From a bacterium (GTDB lineage: Bacteria; Myxococcota_A; Bradymonadia; UBA7976; UBA1532): a DNA stretch of 64,000 nt. The DNA lies in assembly GCA_030427205.1 (NCBI GenBank), contig JAUHXC010000005.1, forward strand, positions 186,001-250,000, in the 5' to 3' direction. The position numbers were made by a program, and so were the translations under genes. This document shows positions 41,345-51,978 of this stretch, in pieces. Under the pieces are notes generated by a model. It was not told where the DNA came from and did no database searches. It saw nothing but the letters and a program-made list of their open reading frames with translations. Each line of letters begins with the position of its first letter. Within the stretch, counting starts at the first letter, position 1.

Positions 41345-44300
41345 GCCGCGCAGCTCGGGGCGGTCGCCCACCGCCTGCACGATCTCCCGATGGGGGATGA
41401 TATTGGTCAAGAAGCCGCGCTCGTAGCCCGACCCGCGCAGCAGCTCGAGCTGCTTCGAGAGCTCGGCCCAGGCCCGCTCGGCGGCCTCCGACGCCCGCTC
41501 GTGGTCGCCCATCGCGCGGTGCACCAGCGACCGACACAGCTCGACCTCGGCCAGCAAGCGCCCGAAGCGCGGCTGCGCGTCGATCGCGGCCCGGGTGGCC
41601 TCGACCAGCTCGGGCAGCCGCTGCACGGCCTCCTGAGCCCGATCGAGCACCATCAGGCCGCGCAGCTGGATGACCAGCGCCCGCACGAGCCCCTCGTGGT
41701 GGCCGATCTCCGCCGCGCTGGCCGCGGCCTCCTGGGCGTAGCGCAGCCCGCCGCCGATGAGCTTCTCGCCCTTGGCCGAGAGCGCCAGGTTGGTGGCCAG
41801 CGCGAGCTGGGTATCGATGTAGAGCGGCTCGCGCACCGCCCTGCGCCCGCCCAGCTCCTTGAGGCAGGCGGCGAGCATCGAGGTCGCCTCTTCGAGCCGG
41901 CCCTGATGCACCAGGATGCGCCCCTGGCCGATGATCGCCTCGGCGTGCAGCAGCCGGTCGCGCTGTTTGTCGGTGCCTTCGAGCGCCTCGCCATAGAGCG
42001 CGCCGGCCTCGTCGAAGTCGCCGAAGTACGCGTGCAGCTGAGCCAGCCGCAGCAGCACCCGCTTGCGGGCCCGGGGCTCTTCGACCTCGGCGAGCAGCGC
42101 GTCGGCCCGCCGCAGCAGCGCGTCGGCGTCGAGCACCCGCCCGCGGATCCAGAAGATCTCGGCGATCCAGGCGACGGCGAGCCCTTCGCCGAGCAGATCG
42201 CCCGCCATGCGATAGCAGCGCCACGCCTCGAAGCCGTGGTAGAGCGCCTCGTCGAGCTGGCCCTCGGCGGTGCGGATGCGCCCGAGCACCATCAACAGCC
42301 GCCCGCGGGTCGCCGTCGACAGGGCGTGGGCGCCGCGCAAGGCCTCGGTGAGGTAGAGCGCGGCGTCGTGGCCGCGGCCCTGCTGCCAGTCGTTGAGCGC
42401 CAGGGCCAGCCGCACCCGCGCCGAGCGCTCGGGCTCGTCGGCGCCGATGAACTCGGCGAGCATGTCTTCGGCCTGCTCGTGCTGCCCCGACAGCACCAGC
42501 ATCGACGCCCGGCGCAGGGCCAACCCCTCGATCTGCTCGGGCGTGCCCACCCGGCGGGCGAGGTCGTCGAGCTGAGCGAAGTCCTGCTGACGCAGATCCT
42601 GATGGCCGAGCAGGGCATAGATGCGCTCGCGGCGCAGCAGCACCTGATACATCAGGCGGTCCTGCTCGTTGCGCGGCGCGCTGGCCAGCAGGCCCATGGC
42701 CTGGCTGCACAGATCGAGCGCGCCGGTGAGCTCCTGGGTCTCGAGGCAGCGGTCGATGCCGTCGAGCAGGCCGTCGAGCGCCCGCAGCGGGCGGTTGGCG
42801 AAGCCGAAGTGACCGGCGGCCAGCGAGGGGAAGGCGCTCGACCCGCTCAGCTCGCCGAAGACCTCGCCGGCGTCTTCGTGGATGGCGCGCCGCTGGTCGA
42901 CGCTCATCTGCCGGTAGAGCTCGTCGCGCACCAGCGGATGCCGCGAGCGCGGCACCGGCAGGCCGAAGACCATGGCGTTGTCGACCAGCCCCCGCTCGAG
43001 CAGCTCGGAGACCGCCCGATCGCGCCCCTCGCTGCCGATGCCCCGCCGGGCGAGCATCGCGTCGAAGACCTCGGCGTCGGCGGTGTCTTCGACGACCGTC
43101 AGAATGTCGAGGACCTCTTTGGCCAACGGGGTCAAGAGCGCCCGCCGGCGGCCGACGATGCCCGACAGCTCGCCGATCTCGCCGTCGGGCAGGCGGGTGA
43201 TCTCGACCCAGCCGTCGCCGTCGAGGCCGATGATGCCGTCGTAGACCAGCTGGCGGATGGCCTCGTGCAGCAGCAGCGGCGAGCTCTGGGTGCCGGCGTG
43301 CAGCCGCAGCCGGGTCTGCTCGTCGAGCTGATTGGGGGTCAGCATCGCGTCGATGAGCAGCTCGCCCTCGTTCATGTCGAAGGGCTGCAGCGGCACCTCG
43401 GTGAACGCCGGCGACCGGGTGAGGCTCGGCGGCACGCTGAAGCGGGCGTCGTAGGTCAGGAGCACCATCAGCGGCGCCACCGGGCGCACCCGCAGCAGCA
43501 GGTGGCGCAGGATGTCCCACGACGGAGCGTCCATCTCGCCGGCGTCTTCGATGACGATGAACAGCGGGCCGCGGGTCTGCTGGCGGGCCTGCAGGGAGAG
43601 CGCCTCGAAGAGCGAGACCAGCGCCCGCCGGCGGCCCACGCGCCCCGCCCGCCCCACGTCGGGCGTGCCCCAGCCCTCGGCCTCGAGCCCCAGCAGCCGC
43701 GCCTGATGCGGCGCGCCCTCGATGAGCGTCTCGCGATCGACGGGCAGGGTCGGCGCCAGATCGCTGAGCCGGTTGAGGCCGTCGCGCACCCGCTCGGCGC
43801 TGTCGCGCCCGCCCAGGGTCAGCCCGAAGGCCTCGCGCACCAGCGCGGCGATGGGCCAGCCGGGCAGGTCGAAGAGGCGCGGCACCCGCACCCGCAGCAC
43901 CGACGGCGGCCCCTCGATCTGGCGCTCGACCCGATCGAGGAAGGTCGTCACCAGGGTCGACTTGCCGAAGCCGTCGGGGGCCTTGATGCCGACCACCTGG
44001 TGCCCGCCCTCGAGCGAGGTCACCACCCGCAGCCGGGCCCAGACCTGACGCAGCTCGTCGCTGCGACCCACCGGGCGCACCCGGGCGAGCTGCTCGACGA
44101 GGGCCCGGGCGCTGGGGGAGTCGGCGCGGGTGCGGCGCAGATCGTCGACCGGCTCGACGTCGCTCATCGTGCCGCCGGCGGTATCACCGGGGCTCGTGGA
44201 CGACGGGCCGATGCCCGATTTCAGCCGATCGCAATAGACCGCGAGCGCCTCGCGGGTCACCGCGCGCAGGGCGCGCATCGCGTCGATGAAGTCGTCGGGG

Positions 44301-44635
44301 TCGACGTAGAGCCCCTGCGAACGGATGACCACCAGGTCTTCGAATTGGCAGATCGCCCGGATCACCGTCGACGGCCGCAGCCGGTCGGAGCGCCAGATGC
44401 TCGTCAGGGCGTCGTAGCCGTTGTCGAGGTGGTGCGGGTCGCGGCTCTCGGCGAACAGCGTGAAGTGCCACAGCCCCTCGCGCATGCCCATCTGCACCCG
44501 GGTGGGCTCCTCGTCGCGCACCGCGGGGTCGACCTCACGCAATGACAGCAGCAGGTCGTCGACCAGCTCGTCGAGGTGACCTTCGATATAGGAGACGAGG
44601 TTCTGCACCGGGGGCGAGAGTAACCCCCGTATCAA
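41327..44635 (-). CDS. Large STAND-like ATPase with TPR-type repeats
   Basis: Up to 1102 residues. An N-terminal helical domain (about 9-140; LVSYIEGHLDELVDDLLLSL) resembles an RsbR-N/sensor-type bundle. The NTPase region has a Walker A-like GIKAPDGFGKST (216-226, a variant with the usual GK-S/T) and Walker B-like PLFIVIEDAGEMD. From about 560 on, the protein is a long array of TPR-like helices (for example RALVEQLARV, ALYLTEALRGAHALSTATRGRLLMVLGRIRTAEGQLDEALYHGFEAWRCYRMAG). This is a STAND-like signalling ATPase layout as in MalT/AAA_16 regulators, but no DNA-binding motif is seen. The start is uncertain: TTG at 44635, or GTG at 44608 near a promoter-like sequence. It lies 136 bp upstream of the DUF4157 gene, same strand. 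Confidence 0.75.
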   Translation of the reverse strand: MIRGLLSPPVQNLVSYIEGHLDELVDDLLLSLREVDPAVRDEEPTRVQMGMREGLWHFTLFAESRDPHHLDNGYDALTSIWRSDRLRPSTVIRAICQFEDLVVIRSQGLYVDPDDFIDAMRALRAVTREALAVYCDRLKSGIGPSSTSPGDTAGGTMSDVEPVDDLRRTRADSPSARALVEQLARVRPVGRSDELRQVWARLRVVTSLEGGHQVVGIKAPDGFGKSTLVTTFLDRVERQIEGPPSVLRVRVPRLFDLPGWPIAALVREAFGLTLGGRDSAERVRDGLNRLSDLAPTLPVDRETLIEGAPHQARLLGLEAEGWGTPDVGRAGRVGRRRALVSLFEALSLQARQQTRGPLFIVIEDAGEMDAPSWDILRHLLLRVRPVAPLMVLLTYDARFSVPPSLTRSPAFTEVPLQPFDMNEGELLIDAMLTPNQLDEQTRLRLHAGTQSSPLLLHEAIRQLVYDGIIGLDGDGWVEITRLPDGEIGELSGIVGRRRALLTPLAKEVLDILTVVEDTADAEVFDAMLARRGIGSEGRDRAVSELLERGLVDNAMVFGLPVPRSRHPLVRDELYRQMSVDQRRAIHEDAGEVFGELSGSSAFPSLAAGHFGFANRPLRALDGLLDGIDRCLETQELTGALDLCSQAMGLLASAPRNEQDRLMYQVLLRRERIYALLGHQDLRQQDFAQLDDLARRVGTPEQIEGLALRRASMLVLSGQHEQAEDMLAEFIGADEPERSARVRLALALNDWQQGRGHDAALYLTEALRGAHALSTATRGRLLMVLGRIRTAEGQLDEALYHGFEAWRCYRMAGDLLGEGLAVAWIAEIFWIRGRVLDADALLRRADALLAEVEEPRARKRVLLRLAQLHAYFGDFDEAGALYGEALEGTDKQRDRLLHAEAIIGQGRILVHQGRLEEATSMLAACLKELGGRRAVREPLYIDTQLALATNLALSAKGEKLIGGGLRYAQEAAASAAEIGHHEGLVRALVIQLRGLMVLDRAQEAVQRLPELVEATRAAIDAQPRFGRLLAEVELCRSLVHRAMGDHERASEAAERAWAELSKQLELLRGSGYERGFLTNIIPHREIVQAVGDRPELRGLRLGL

Positions 44636-44645
44636 GGGCGGTCAA
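44617..44645 (-). promoter_or_regulatory. Promoter-like sequence before the STAND ATPase gene
   Basis: On the minus strand, TTGACC (44640-44645), a 17-bp gap, and TACTCT (44617-44622) match a sigma-70-type promoter. The -10 ends 8 bp before the GTG at 44608, so transcription would begin at or near that codon, which would make a leaderless message. This supports the GTG start over the TTG at 44635. Confidence 0.4.
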
Positions 44646-44748
44646 CGGCGACGACGGGTCCCGTTGTCCCGGGCGGCCGATTCCTGCTACCCCTGCCACG
44701 ATCGTCCGCCCATGACGCCGCGCGCGTCAGGAGCCACCGGGAGTGCCG

Positions 44749-46098
<1,350 letters not shown>

Positions 46099-46598
46099 TG
46101 TGTGTGCCGTGCTCGTCTTCGGCACCCCGGCTTCGCCGGGGCGGGATCTGCGGTCGATGCTCGCGCTCGCTGCGCTCGCACTCCGCTCTCCCTCCGACCC
46201 GTCCGCGCCAGCGCGGATGCCTTCGCTGCGCTCGGCGGCTCGCTGACGCTCGCGTGTTCCGGCCTTCGGCCGTCACGTCTCGCGCTGAGCGCTCGACTGC
46301 CTCCGGCTGAGGTCGGCTCGAAAGTCGGACTGACACTGCCGCCCAGGCTCGGCCTGACAAAATGACAGGACCGACACCGCGCCCGCATGCCGATTGACAA
46401 AATGGCACGCCGGAATGCACACCGCGGTGACGCGAATTGTGCAGCGCGTCCGGCCCGCGGGCTCATCGGCCCCGACCGGTCACCCGGTACGATTCTTGCT
46501 CAAGGGAGACAACCGGAGCCTCGTGCCCGCCCGAGCGGCGGGTGGTGGGGCGGTCGAGACGACGCGTGGCGAACGCCGCGCCGGCCGACGGACGCGTG
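46099..46598. other. Gap of 500 bp rich in hairpins, upstream of T2SS operon
   Basis: No gene is supported here. It holds CCCCGG-CTTCG-CCGGGG at 46125-46141 and TCCGCGC-CA-GCGCGGA at 46202-46217, other short palindromes, and a TCGCTGCGCTCGGC copy at 46223-46236 that also occurs at 38818-38831. A TTGACA occurs at 46394-46399 with no good -10. A TGGCAC..TGC sequence follows it at about 46403 but has one extra base for sigma-54 spacing. The T2SS promoter must lie somewhere in this gap. Confidence 0.7.
46125..46141. terminator. Hairpin after the NtrC-type gene
   Basis: CCCCGG-CTTCG-CCGGGG, a strong 6-bp GC stem with a stable CTTCG loop, lies 27 bp past the stop of the regulator gene. No T-run follows. 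Likely a transcription end or an RNA-stabilising hairpin. Confidence 0.45.
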
Positions 46599-47540
46599 AT
46601 GGAGAGCTTGGTCAAACGATACTTCTGGGTGGTCAACCTGGCCCTGCTCGCCATATTGGCGCTGCTGGCGGCCAAGGCGCTCAACAACCACCTCGCCGGG
46701 CGCATCGCGGGGCTGCCCACGGGCATCGCCGCGCCCGAAGAGGTCAAGGCGAGCGCCGCCGACCGCCGCCGGGCCGAGGAGTGGGCGCAGTCGATCATCA
46801 ACCGCAACCTCTTCAACTCCGACCCGCCGGAGCCCGAAGAGGCGCTGCCCGAAGACCCCATCGCCGAAGTCGAGCCCGAGATCGACCCCAACAAGATCCC
46901 CGGACCGCCGCCCGACCCCTGCGACAAGAGCGAGGCGGGCATCTCGCTGATCGCCACCATGGAGGCCGACCCGGCCGACTGGTCGATGGCCGCCGTCGAG
47001 ACCGGCGATGGCGACCGCATCGTGCGCATCGGCCAGACCATCGAAGAGAAGCAGGTCATGGCCATCTACCGCACCCGGCTGGTCCTGGCGGGCAGCGGCA
47101 AGTTCGAGTGCGTCGAGATCGGCGAGAAGAAGACCCGCAAGCGCCCCTCGCGGCGGCCGACCGCGTCCCGCGGAGGCAAGGCCGACAGCAGCATCAAGGA
47201 CGGGGTCACCAAGACCGGGAAGAACACCTACCAGATCGATCGGGCGATGCTCAACGAGCAGCTCGAAGACCTCGGCAAGCTCTCCCGGCAGGCCCGCGTC
47301 ATCCCGCACTACCGCGACGGCAAGCCCCAGGGCTTCAAGATCGTGGGCGTGCGGCCCGGCAGCCTCTACAGCCACATCGGCGTCCGCTCGGGCGACGTGC
47401 TCAAGTCGGTCAACGGTGAGGAAGTCACCAGCCCGACCAAAGCCCTCGAGCTCTACGAGCAGCTCAAGAACTCCGACAACGTGACCCTGGAAGTCGAGCG
47501 GCGCGGCCGCCTGACCAACCTCGAGTACGATATCAAATGA
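46599..47540 (+). CDS. gspC: T2SS inner-membrane protein GspC with PDZ domain
   Basis: 313 residues from the ATG at 46599 (GTG 3 bases upstream also possible). N-terminal transmembrane segment (VNLALLAILALLAAKALNNH), a Pro/Glu-rich linker, a homology region (AGISLIATMEADPADWSMAAVE..IVRIGQTIEEKQVMAIYRTRLVL), and a C-terminal PDZ domain (about 215-313; GFKIVGVRPGSLYSHIGVRSGDVLKSVNGEEV). GspC links the inner-membrane platform to the secretin GspD and helps choose substrates. First gene of the operon. Its stop overlaps the gspD start (ATGA). Confidence 0.9.
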   Translation: MESLVKRYFWVVNLALLAILALLAAKALNNHLAGRIAGLPTGIAAPEEVKASAADRRRAEEWAQSIINRNLFNSDPPEPEEALPEDPIAEVEPEIDPNKIPGPPPDPCDKSEAGISLIATMEADPADWSMAAVETGDGDRIVRIGQTIEEKQVMAIYRTRLVLAGSGKFECVEIGEKKTRKRPSRRPTASRGGKADSSIKDGVTKTGKNTYQIDRAMLNEQLEDLGKLSRQARVIPHYRDGKPQGFKIVGVRPGSLYSHIGVRSGDVLKSVNGEEVTSPTKALELYEQLKNSDNVTLEVERRGRLTNLEYDIK

Positions 47541-50248
47541 ACGCACTCGTCGAAGCCACCGCCCGTCGCCGTCTGCTGCTGCTCGCCATCGCCTTCGGGT
47601 TGATCGCGCCGCCGGCCTTCGCCCAGCAGATCCCCGACAAGCCGACGGTCAAGAAGCCGGCCCGCGGGGCGCTGCCCGCGCCCCCCCGGGTCAACCTGCC
47701 CGCCAAGCCCCTGCGCAAGGGCAAGGACGACGACGCACCGTCGGCCGGCGGCAAGAGCAAGCGCGGCGTGCCCCCGCGCTCCGCCACCAGCCGGCGCGCG
47801 CCGCCGGGGGTGACCCCGGCCAGCGAGAAGAAGGCGCTGCCCAAGTGGCAGACCGAGGGGGCCAGCGAGGAGGACAAGGGCGAGCCGACCCTCAGCGCCG
47901 ACTTCATCAAGAACTGCGCCCGGCTCAAGCCGGGGGTGAAGGTCAACCTCGACATCTACGACGAAGAGCTCGAGGCGGTGGTCAAGCTCATCGCCTGCAT
48001 GACCGGCCAGAACATCATCCTGGCCAAGAGCCTCAAGTCGAAGAAGATCACCATCTACAGCCCGCGCAAGGTGACCTCGCGCGAGGCGTATCGGGCCTTC
48101 CTCACCGCGCTCGAGGCCAACGGCTTCACCATCTCGAAGCAGGGCAAGTTCCTGCGCATCATCGAGATCAAGGACTACGCCCGCAGCTCGGATCCCATCC
48201 TCACCGAGGAGCGGTCGCTGCCCAACGAAGACCGCATGATCACCCAGATCGTGCAGCTCAAGCACATCGACGCCGCCGAGATGAACGACGTGATGAGCAA
48301 CCTCACGTCGTCCCACGCCTCGGTCATCGTCTATCAGCCGACCAACTCGCTGATCATCACCGAGCTGTCGAGCAACCTGCGCCGGCTCAAGACGCTCATC
48401 GACCAGCTCGACGTGCCCGGCGGCCAGGAGGAGCTCTGGGTCTACCAGGTGCTCAACGCCGACGCGGCCGACATCGCCGGCAAGATCACCGAGATCTTCG
48501 AGCAGGAGAGCGCCGGCTCGGCGCCCAAGGCCAAGCCCCGCGCGGGCAGCAAGACCAAGCGCGGCAAGGCCGCGGCCACCGCGACGAGCAGCCAGGTCGG
48601 CGACAGCGAGCTCGACGCCAAGGTCGGCAAGGTGATGGCCGACGAGCGCACCAACCGGCTGCTGATCGTCGCCACCCGGCGCAGCTACCGCAAGATCAAG
48701 GCGCTCATCCAGAAGCTCGACATCGCCATCCCCGGCGACGGGCAGATCCACATCATCCAGCTCAACCACGCCAAGGCCAGCGAGCTGTCGAGCGTGCTGT
48801 CCAACCTCAGCAGCGAAGCCGCCAACCGGCGCAACAGCTCGGCCAACCGCCGCTCGACCGCGCGGCGCTCGTCGAGCGGCGGCTCGTCGGCGGCCGGTGG
48901 CAGCTCGGCCGCGCTCTTCGAGGGCGAGGTGAGCATCACCGCCGACGAGGCGACCAACTCGATGGTGATCACCGCCAGCCTCAAGGACTTCCTCGCGCTC
49001 AAGCGGGTCGTCGACGAGCTCGATCAGCCGCGGCGGCAGGTCTTCATCGAGGCGGTCATCATGGAGGTCACGATCAACAGCAACCGCGAGTTCGGGGTCA
49101 ACCTGCACGCCCTGGCCAGCGGGCCGGACGTCTCCGGCGAGGGCACCAGCGTCGCCATCAACAGCCAGACCCGCGACCCCAGCTCGCTCAGCTTCCTGCA
49201 GAGCCTCGGCGACCTGAACGGCATCGGCCTGTCGACCGACCTGCGCTTCACCGGGCTCGACATCCCGCCGGTCGCCGTATTGCTGCACGCCGTCGCGCGC
49301 ACCAACGACATCAACGTGCTGAGCACGCCGCACCTGCTCACGACCGACAACGAAGAAGCCGAGATCGTCATCGGCACCAACATCCCGATCGTGCAGGGCT
49401 CGTCGGTGAGCAGCGGGTTCAACAGCGTGCTCAGCAACCCCGCGTTGCAGGGCGCCGCCTCGGCGGCGGGCATCGACACCAGCGCCTTCGGCAACCTCGG
49501 CACCGGCGTGGGCTACGTGCCCAACATCACCCGGGAAGACGTCGCGCTGACGCTGCGGCTGACGCCCCGGATCAACGCCGAGAACTCGGTGACCCTGGAG
49601 ATCGACCAGGAGATCGAAGAGGTCATCGAAGGCAGCGACACCGAGTTCGGCCCCAACTTCACCAAGCGCCAGGTCAAGACGACGGTGGTCGTCGACGACC
49701 AGAGCACCGTCGTCATCGGCGGGCTGCAGAAGAACAAGCAGACCACCGCCGACAACGGCATCCCCATCCTCAGCGAGATCCCGGTGCTCGGCTTCTTCTT
49801 CCGCAACAGCGTGCGCGCCAGCGAGCGGGTCAACCTGCTGCTCGTGCTGACGCCGTACGTCATCGAAGGCCCCGAAGACTTCCAGGCGATCTACCAGCGC
49901 AAGATGGAAGAGCACCGGGAGTTCGTCGCGCGCTTCCGTGAGGAGGGCGGCGAGTACGTGCTCGGGCTCGACTACGGCAAGAAGCACGGCATGCTCGAGA
50001 GCATCCACCAGAGCATCGAGAAGATCCGCGACGAAGAGGCGATGCTCGAAGAGCTGCGCCGCCGCGAGCAGGGTCCGCCGCTGCCGCAGGAGCTCGACGG
50101 CCTCGACGAGCCCGAGCCGGCCGGCGAGTCGGCGAGCGCCGAGCCCATCGAGTGGGGCGCCGACGAACCGAACCCGGACGCCGTGCCGCTGCGCCCGGTG
50201 CCCGAGGCCCTCACCGCGGTCGACGGCGAGGTGGAGGACCAGCCGTGA
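47537..50248 (+). CDS. gspD: T2SS outer-membrane secretin GspD
   Basis: 903 residues. Signal peptide 1-30 (RRRLLLLAIAFGLIAPPAFA), then a long basic, Pro-rich linker (31-120) that is unusual for GspD. N0 at about 125-215, N1 at 232-295 (KHIDAAEMNDVMSNL..LIITELSSNLRRLKTLIDQLD), N2 at 300-395 and N3 at 400-495, each with the secretin repeat pattern. The last two have low-complexity Ser/Ala/Arg inserts (SKTKRGKAAATATSS, RRSTARRSSSGGSS). The secretin pore domain is at about 500-780 (RRQVFIEAVIMEV..VALTLRLTPRIN..VVVDDQSTVVIGG). A charged C-terminal tail follows. It forms the outer-membrane channel. Start and stop overlap both neighbours, so it is translationally coupled. Confidence 0.95.
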   Translation: MNALVEATARRRLLLLAIAFGLIAPPAFAQQIPDKPTVKKPARGALPAPPRVNLPAKPLRKGKDDDAPSAGGKSKRGVPPRSATSRRAPPGVTPASEKKALPKWQTEGASEEDKGEPTLSADFIKNCARLKPGVKVNLDIYDEELEAVVKLIACMTGQNIILAKSLKSKKITIYSPRKVTSREAYRAFLTALEANGFTISKQGKFLRIIEIKDYARSSDPILTEERSLPNEDRMITQIVQLKHIDAAEMNDVMSNLTSSHASVIVYQPTNSLIITELSSNLRRLKTLIDQLDVPGGQEELWVYQVLNADAADIAGKITEIFEQESAGSAPKAKPRAGSKTKRGKAAATATSSQVGDSELDAKVGKVMADERTNRLLIVATRRSYRKIKALIQKLDIAIPGDGQIHIIQLNHAKASELSSVLSNLSSEAANRRNSSANRRSTARRSSSGGSSAAGGSSAALFEGEVSITADEATNSMVITASLKDFLALKRVVDELDQPRRQVFIEAVIMEVTINSNREFGVNLHALASGPDVSGEGTSVAINSQTRDPSSLSFLQSLGDLNGIGLSTDLRFTGLDIPPVAVLLHAVARTNDINVLSTPHLLTTDNEEAEIVIGTNIPIVQGSSVSSGFNSVLSNPALQGAASAAGIDTSAFGNLGTGVGYVPNITREDVALTLRLTPRINAENSVTLEIDQEIEEVIEGSDTEFGPNFTKRQVKTTVVVDDQSTVVIGGLQKNKQTTADNGIPILSEIPVLGFFFRNSVRASERVNLLLVLTPYVIEGPEDFQAIYQRKMEEHREFVARFREEGGEYVLGLDYGKKHGMLESIHQSIEKIRDEEAMLEELRRREQGPPLPQELDGLDEPEPAGESASAEPIEWGADEPNPDAVPLRPVPEALTAVDGEVEDQP

Positions 50249-51975
50249 ACTTCGAGCAGCGCCTCGTCACCGCCCTCGTCGATCAGGGCCTGACCGACGA
50301 CCAGATCGTGCGGGCCCGGGAGATGGCCGACGAGCGGGGGGTCAAGCTGACCGACGCGCTGGTGCACCTGCAGATGGTCGACCCCGGCGTGCTCTCGCGC
50401 ACCACCGCCGAGCAGCTCGGCGTGGAGTACCTCGAGACCGTCGAGATCGACGACATCGTCGTCGATCTGTCCGCCGACCTGCCGGTGAGCTTCGCCAAGG
50501 GCTACAAGATCCTGCCGCTGTGGGAGCGCGACGGCTTCATCCAGGTCGCCGTGGCCGATCCGATGGACCTCGGGCAGCTCGACGCGCTGCGCATGAACTT
50601 CGACCGTCCGCTCGAGCCGGTGGCGATGCCCGAAGGCCCGCTGATGGACGCGATCAACGTGATCTTCGACCGCCGGGCGGCGGCCGATCAGGTCATGAGC
50701 GACATCGCCGACGAGCAGGTGATCTCCAGCGAAGAGGACATCGCCCAGATCGACATCTCGGACGCCGACGCCGACGACGAGGCGCCGATCATCCGGCTGG
50801 TCAACGCGATCCTCAACCAGGCGCTCAAGGAGCGCGCGTCCGACATCCACATCGAGCCCTTCGAGCGCCACATCGCGGTGCGCTTCCGGGTCGACGGCGT
50901 GCTGCACGAGAAGCTGCAGCCGCCCAAGCGCTTCCACTCGTCGATCTCGAGCCGGCTGAAGGTCATGGCCGGCCTCGACATCGCCGAGAAGCGCATCCCG
51001 CAGGACGGCCGCATCAAGATCAAGGTCTCGGGCAAGGAGATCGACATCCGCCTGTCGACCCTGCCCACCAGCTTCGGCGAGCGCATCGTGATGCGCCTGC
51101 TCGACAAGACCGCCGTGCTCAAGGATCTCTCGACCATCGGCATGGCCGGCGACGTCCTGCGCGACATCAACCAGCTCATCCTGTCGAGCTACGGCATCAT
51201 CCTGGTCACCGGGCCCACCGGCTCGGGCAAGACGACCTCGCTGTACGCCAGCCTGGCCAAGATCAACAGCCCGGTGCGCAACATCATCACCGTCGAAGAC
51301 CCGGTCGAGTACCAGATCGGCGGCATCGGCCAGGTGCAGGTCAATACCAAGGTCGGCCTGACCTTCGCCGCCGGGCTGCGCTCGATCCTGCGTCAGGACC
51401 CCGACGTGGTGATGATCGGTGAGATCCGCGACGGCGAGACCGCCGAGATCGCCATCCAGGCCTCGCTGACCGGCCACCTCGTCTTCAGCACGCTGCACAC
51501 CAACGACGCCGCCAGCGCGGTGACCCGGCTGGCGGACATGGGCGTCGAGCCCTACCTGGTCTCGTCGTCGGTCATCGGCATGATGGCCCAGCGCCTCGTG
51601 CGGACGCTGTGCGACGCCTGCAAGCGCCCGGTGGTGCCCACCGAGTCCGAGCTCGAGCAGCTCAGCCTCACCCGCGACGACCTTGTGCGCGAGACCCAGG
51701 GGGGCCACGTCTTCGAAGCGGTGGGCTGCCAGGAGTGCCTCGACAACGGCTACCGCGGCCGGACGGGCATCTACGAGCTGCTCGTCGTCGACGACGACAT
51801 CCGCCAGCTCATCATGCAGAACCAGCCCAGCAGCATCATCAAGAAGAAGGCCATCCGCAAAGGCATGCGCACCCTGCGCGACGACGGCGCGCTGAAGGTC
51901 ATGCGCGGCGAGACGAGCATCGCCGAGGTGCTGCGGGTCACCCAGGACGACCTGCTCGATCTCGAGGGGGGCTGA
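50245..51975 (+). CDS. gspE: T2SS ATPase GspE
   Basis: 576 residues from a GTG overlapping the gspD stop (GTGA). N-terminal N1E/N2E-type domain (1-160), then a T2SS/type IV pilus ATPase: SDIHIEPFERHIAVRFRVDGVL, Walker A GPTGSGKT (323-330), an Asp box (ITVEDPVEYQI), Walker B DPDVVMIGEIRD (385-396), and a His box (STLHTNDA). The zinc-binding tetracysteine is complete: CDAC (456-459) and CQEC (495-498). Drives pseudopilus assembly from the cytoplasm through GspL and GspF. All catalytic motifs are intact. Confidence 0.95.
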   Translation: MNFEQRLVTALVDQGLTDDQIVRAREMADERGVKLTDALVHLQMVDPGVLSRTTAEQLGVEYLETVEIDDIVVDLSADLPVSFAKGYKILPLWERDGFIQVAVADPMDLGQLDALRMNFDRPLEPVAMPEGPLMDAINVIFDRRAAADQVMSDIADEQVISSEEDIAQIDISDADADDEAPIIRLVNAILNQALKERASDIHIEPFERHIAVRFRVDGVLHEKLQPPKRFHSSISSRLKVMAGLDIAEKRIPQDGRIKIKVSGKEIDIRLSTLPTSFGERIVMRLLDKTAVLKDLSTIGMAGDVLRDINQLILSSYGIILVTGPTGSGKTTSLYASLAKINSPVRNIITVEDPVEYQIGGIGQVQVNTKVGLTFAAGLRSILRQDPDVVMIGEIRDGETAEIAIQASLTGHLVFSTLHTNDAASAVTRLADMGVEPYLVSSSVIGMMAQRLVRTLCDACKRPVVPTESELEQLSLTRDDLVRETQGGHVFEAVGCQECLDNGYRGRTGIYELLVVDDDIRQLIMQNQPSSIIKKKAIRKGMRTLRDDGALKVMRGETSIAEVLRVTQDDLLDLEGG

Positions 51976-51978
51976 CCG

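Noticed and set aside
46403..46418. A sigma-54-like TGGCAC...GC site upstream of gspC
   Set aside because: The GG-to-GC gap is one base too long for the strict sigma-54 spacing.
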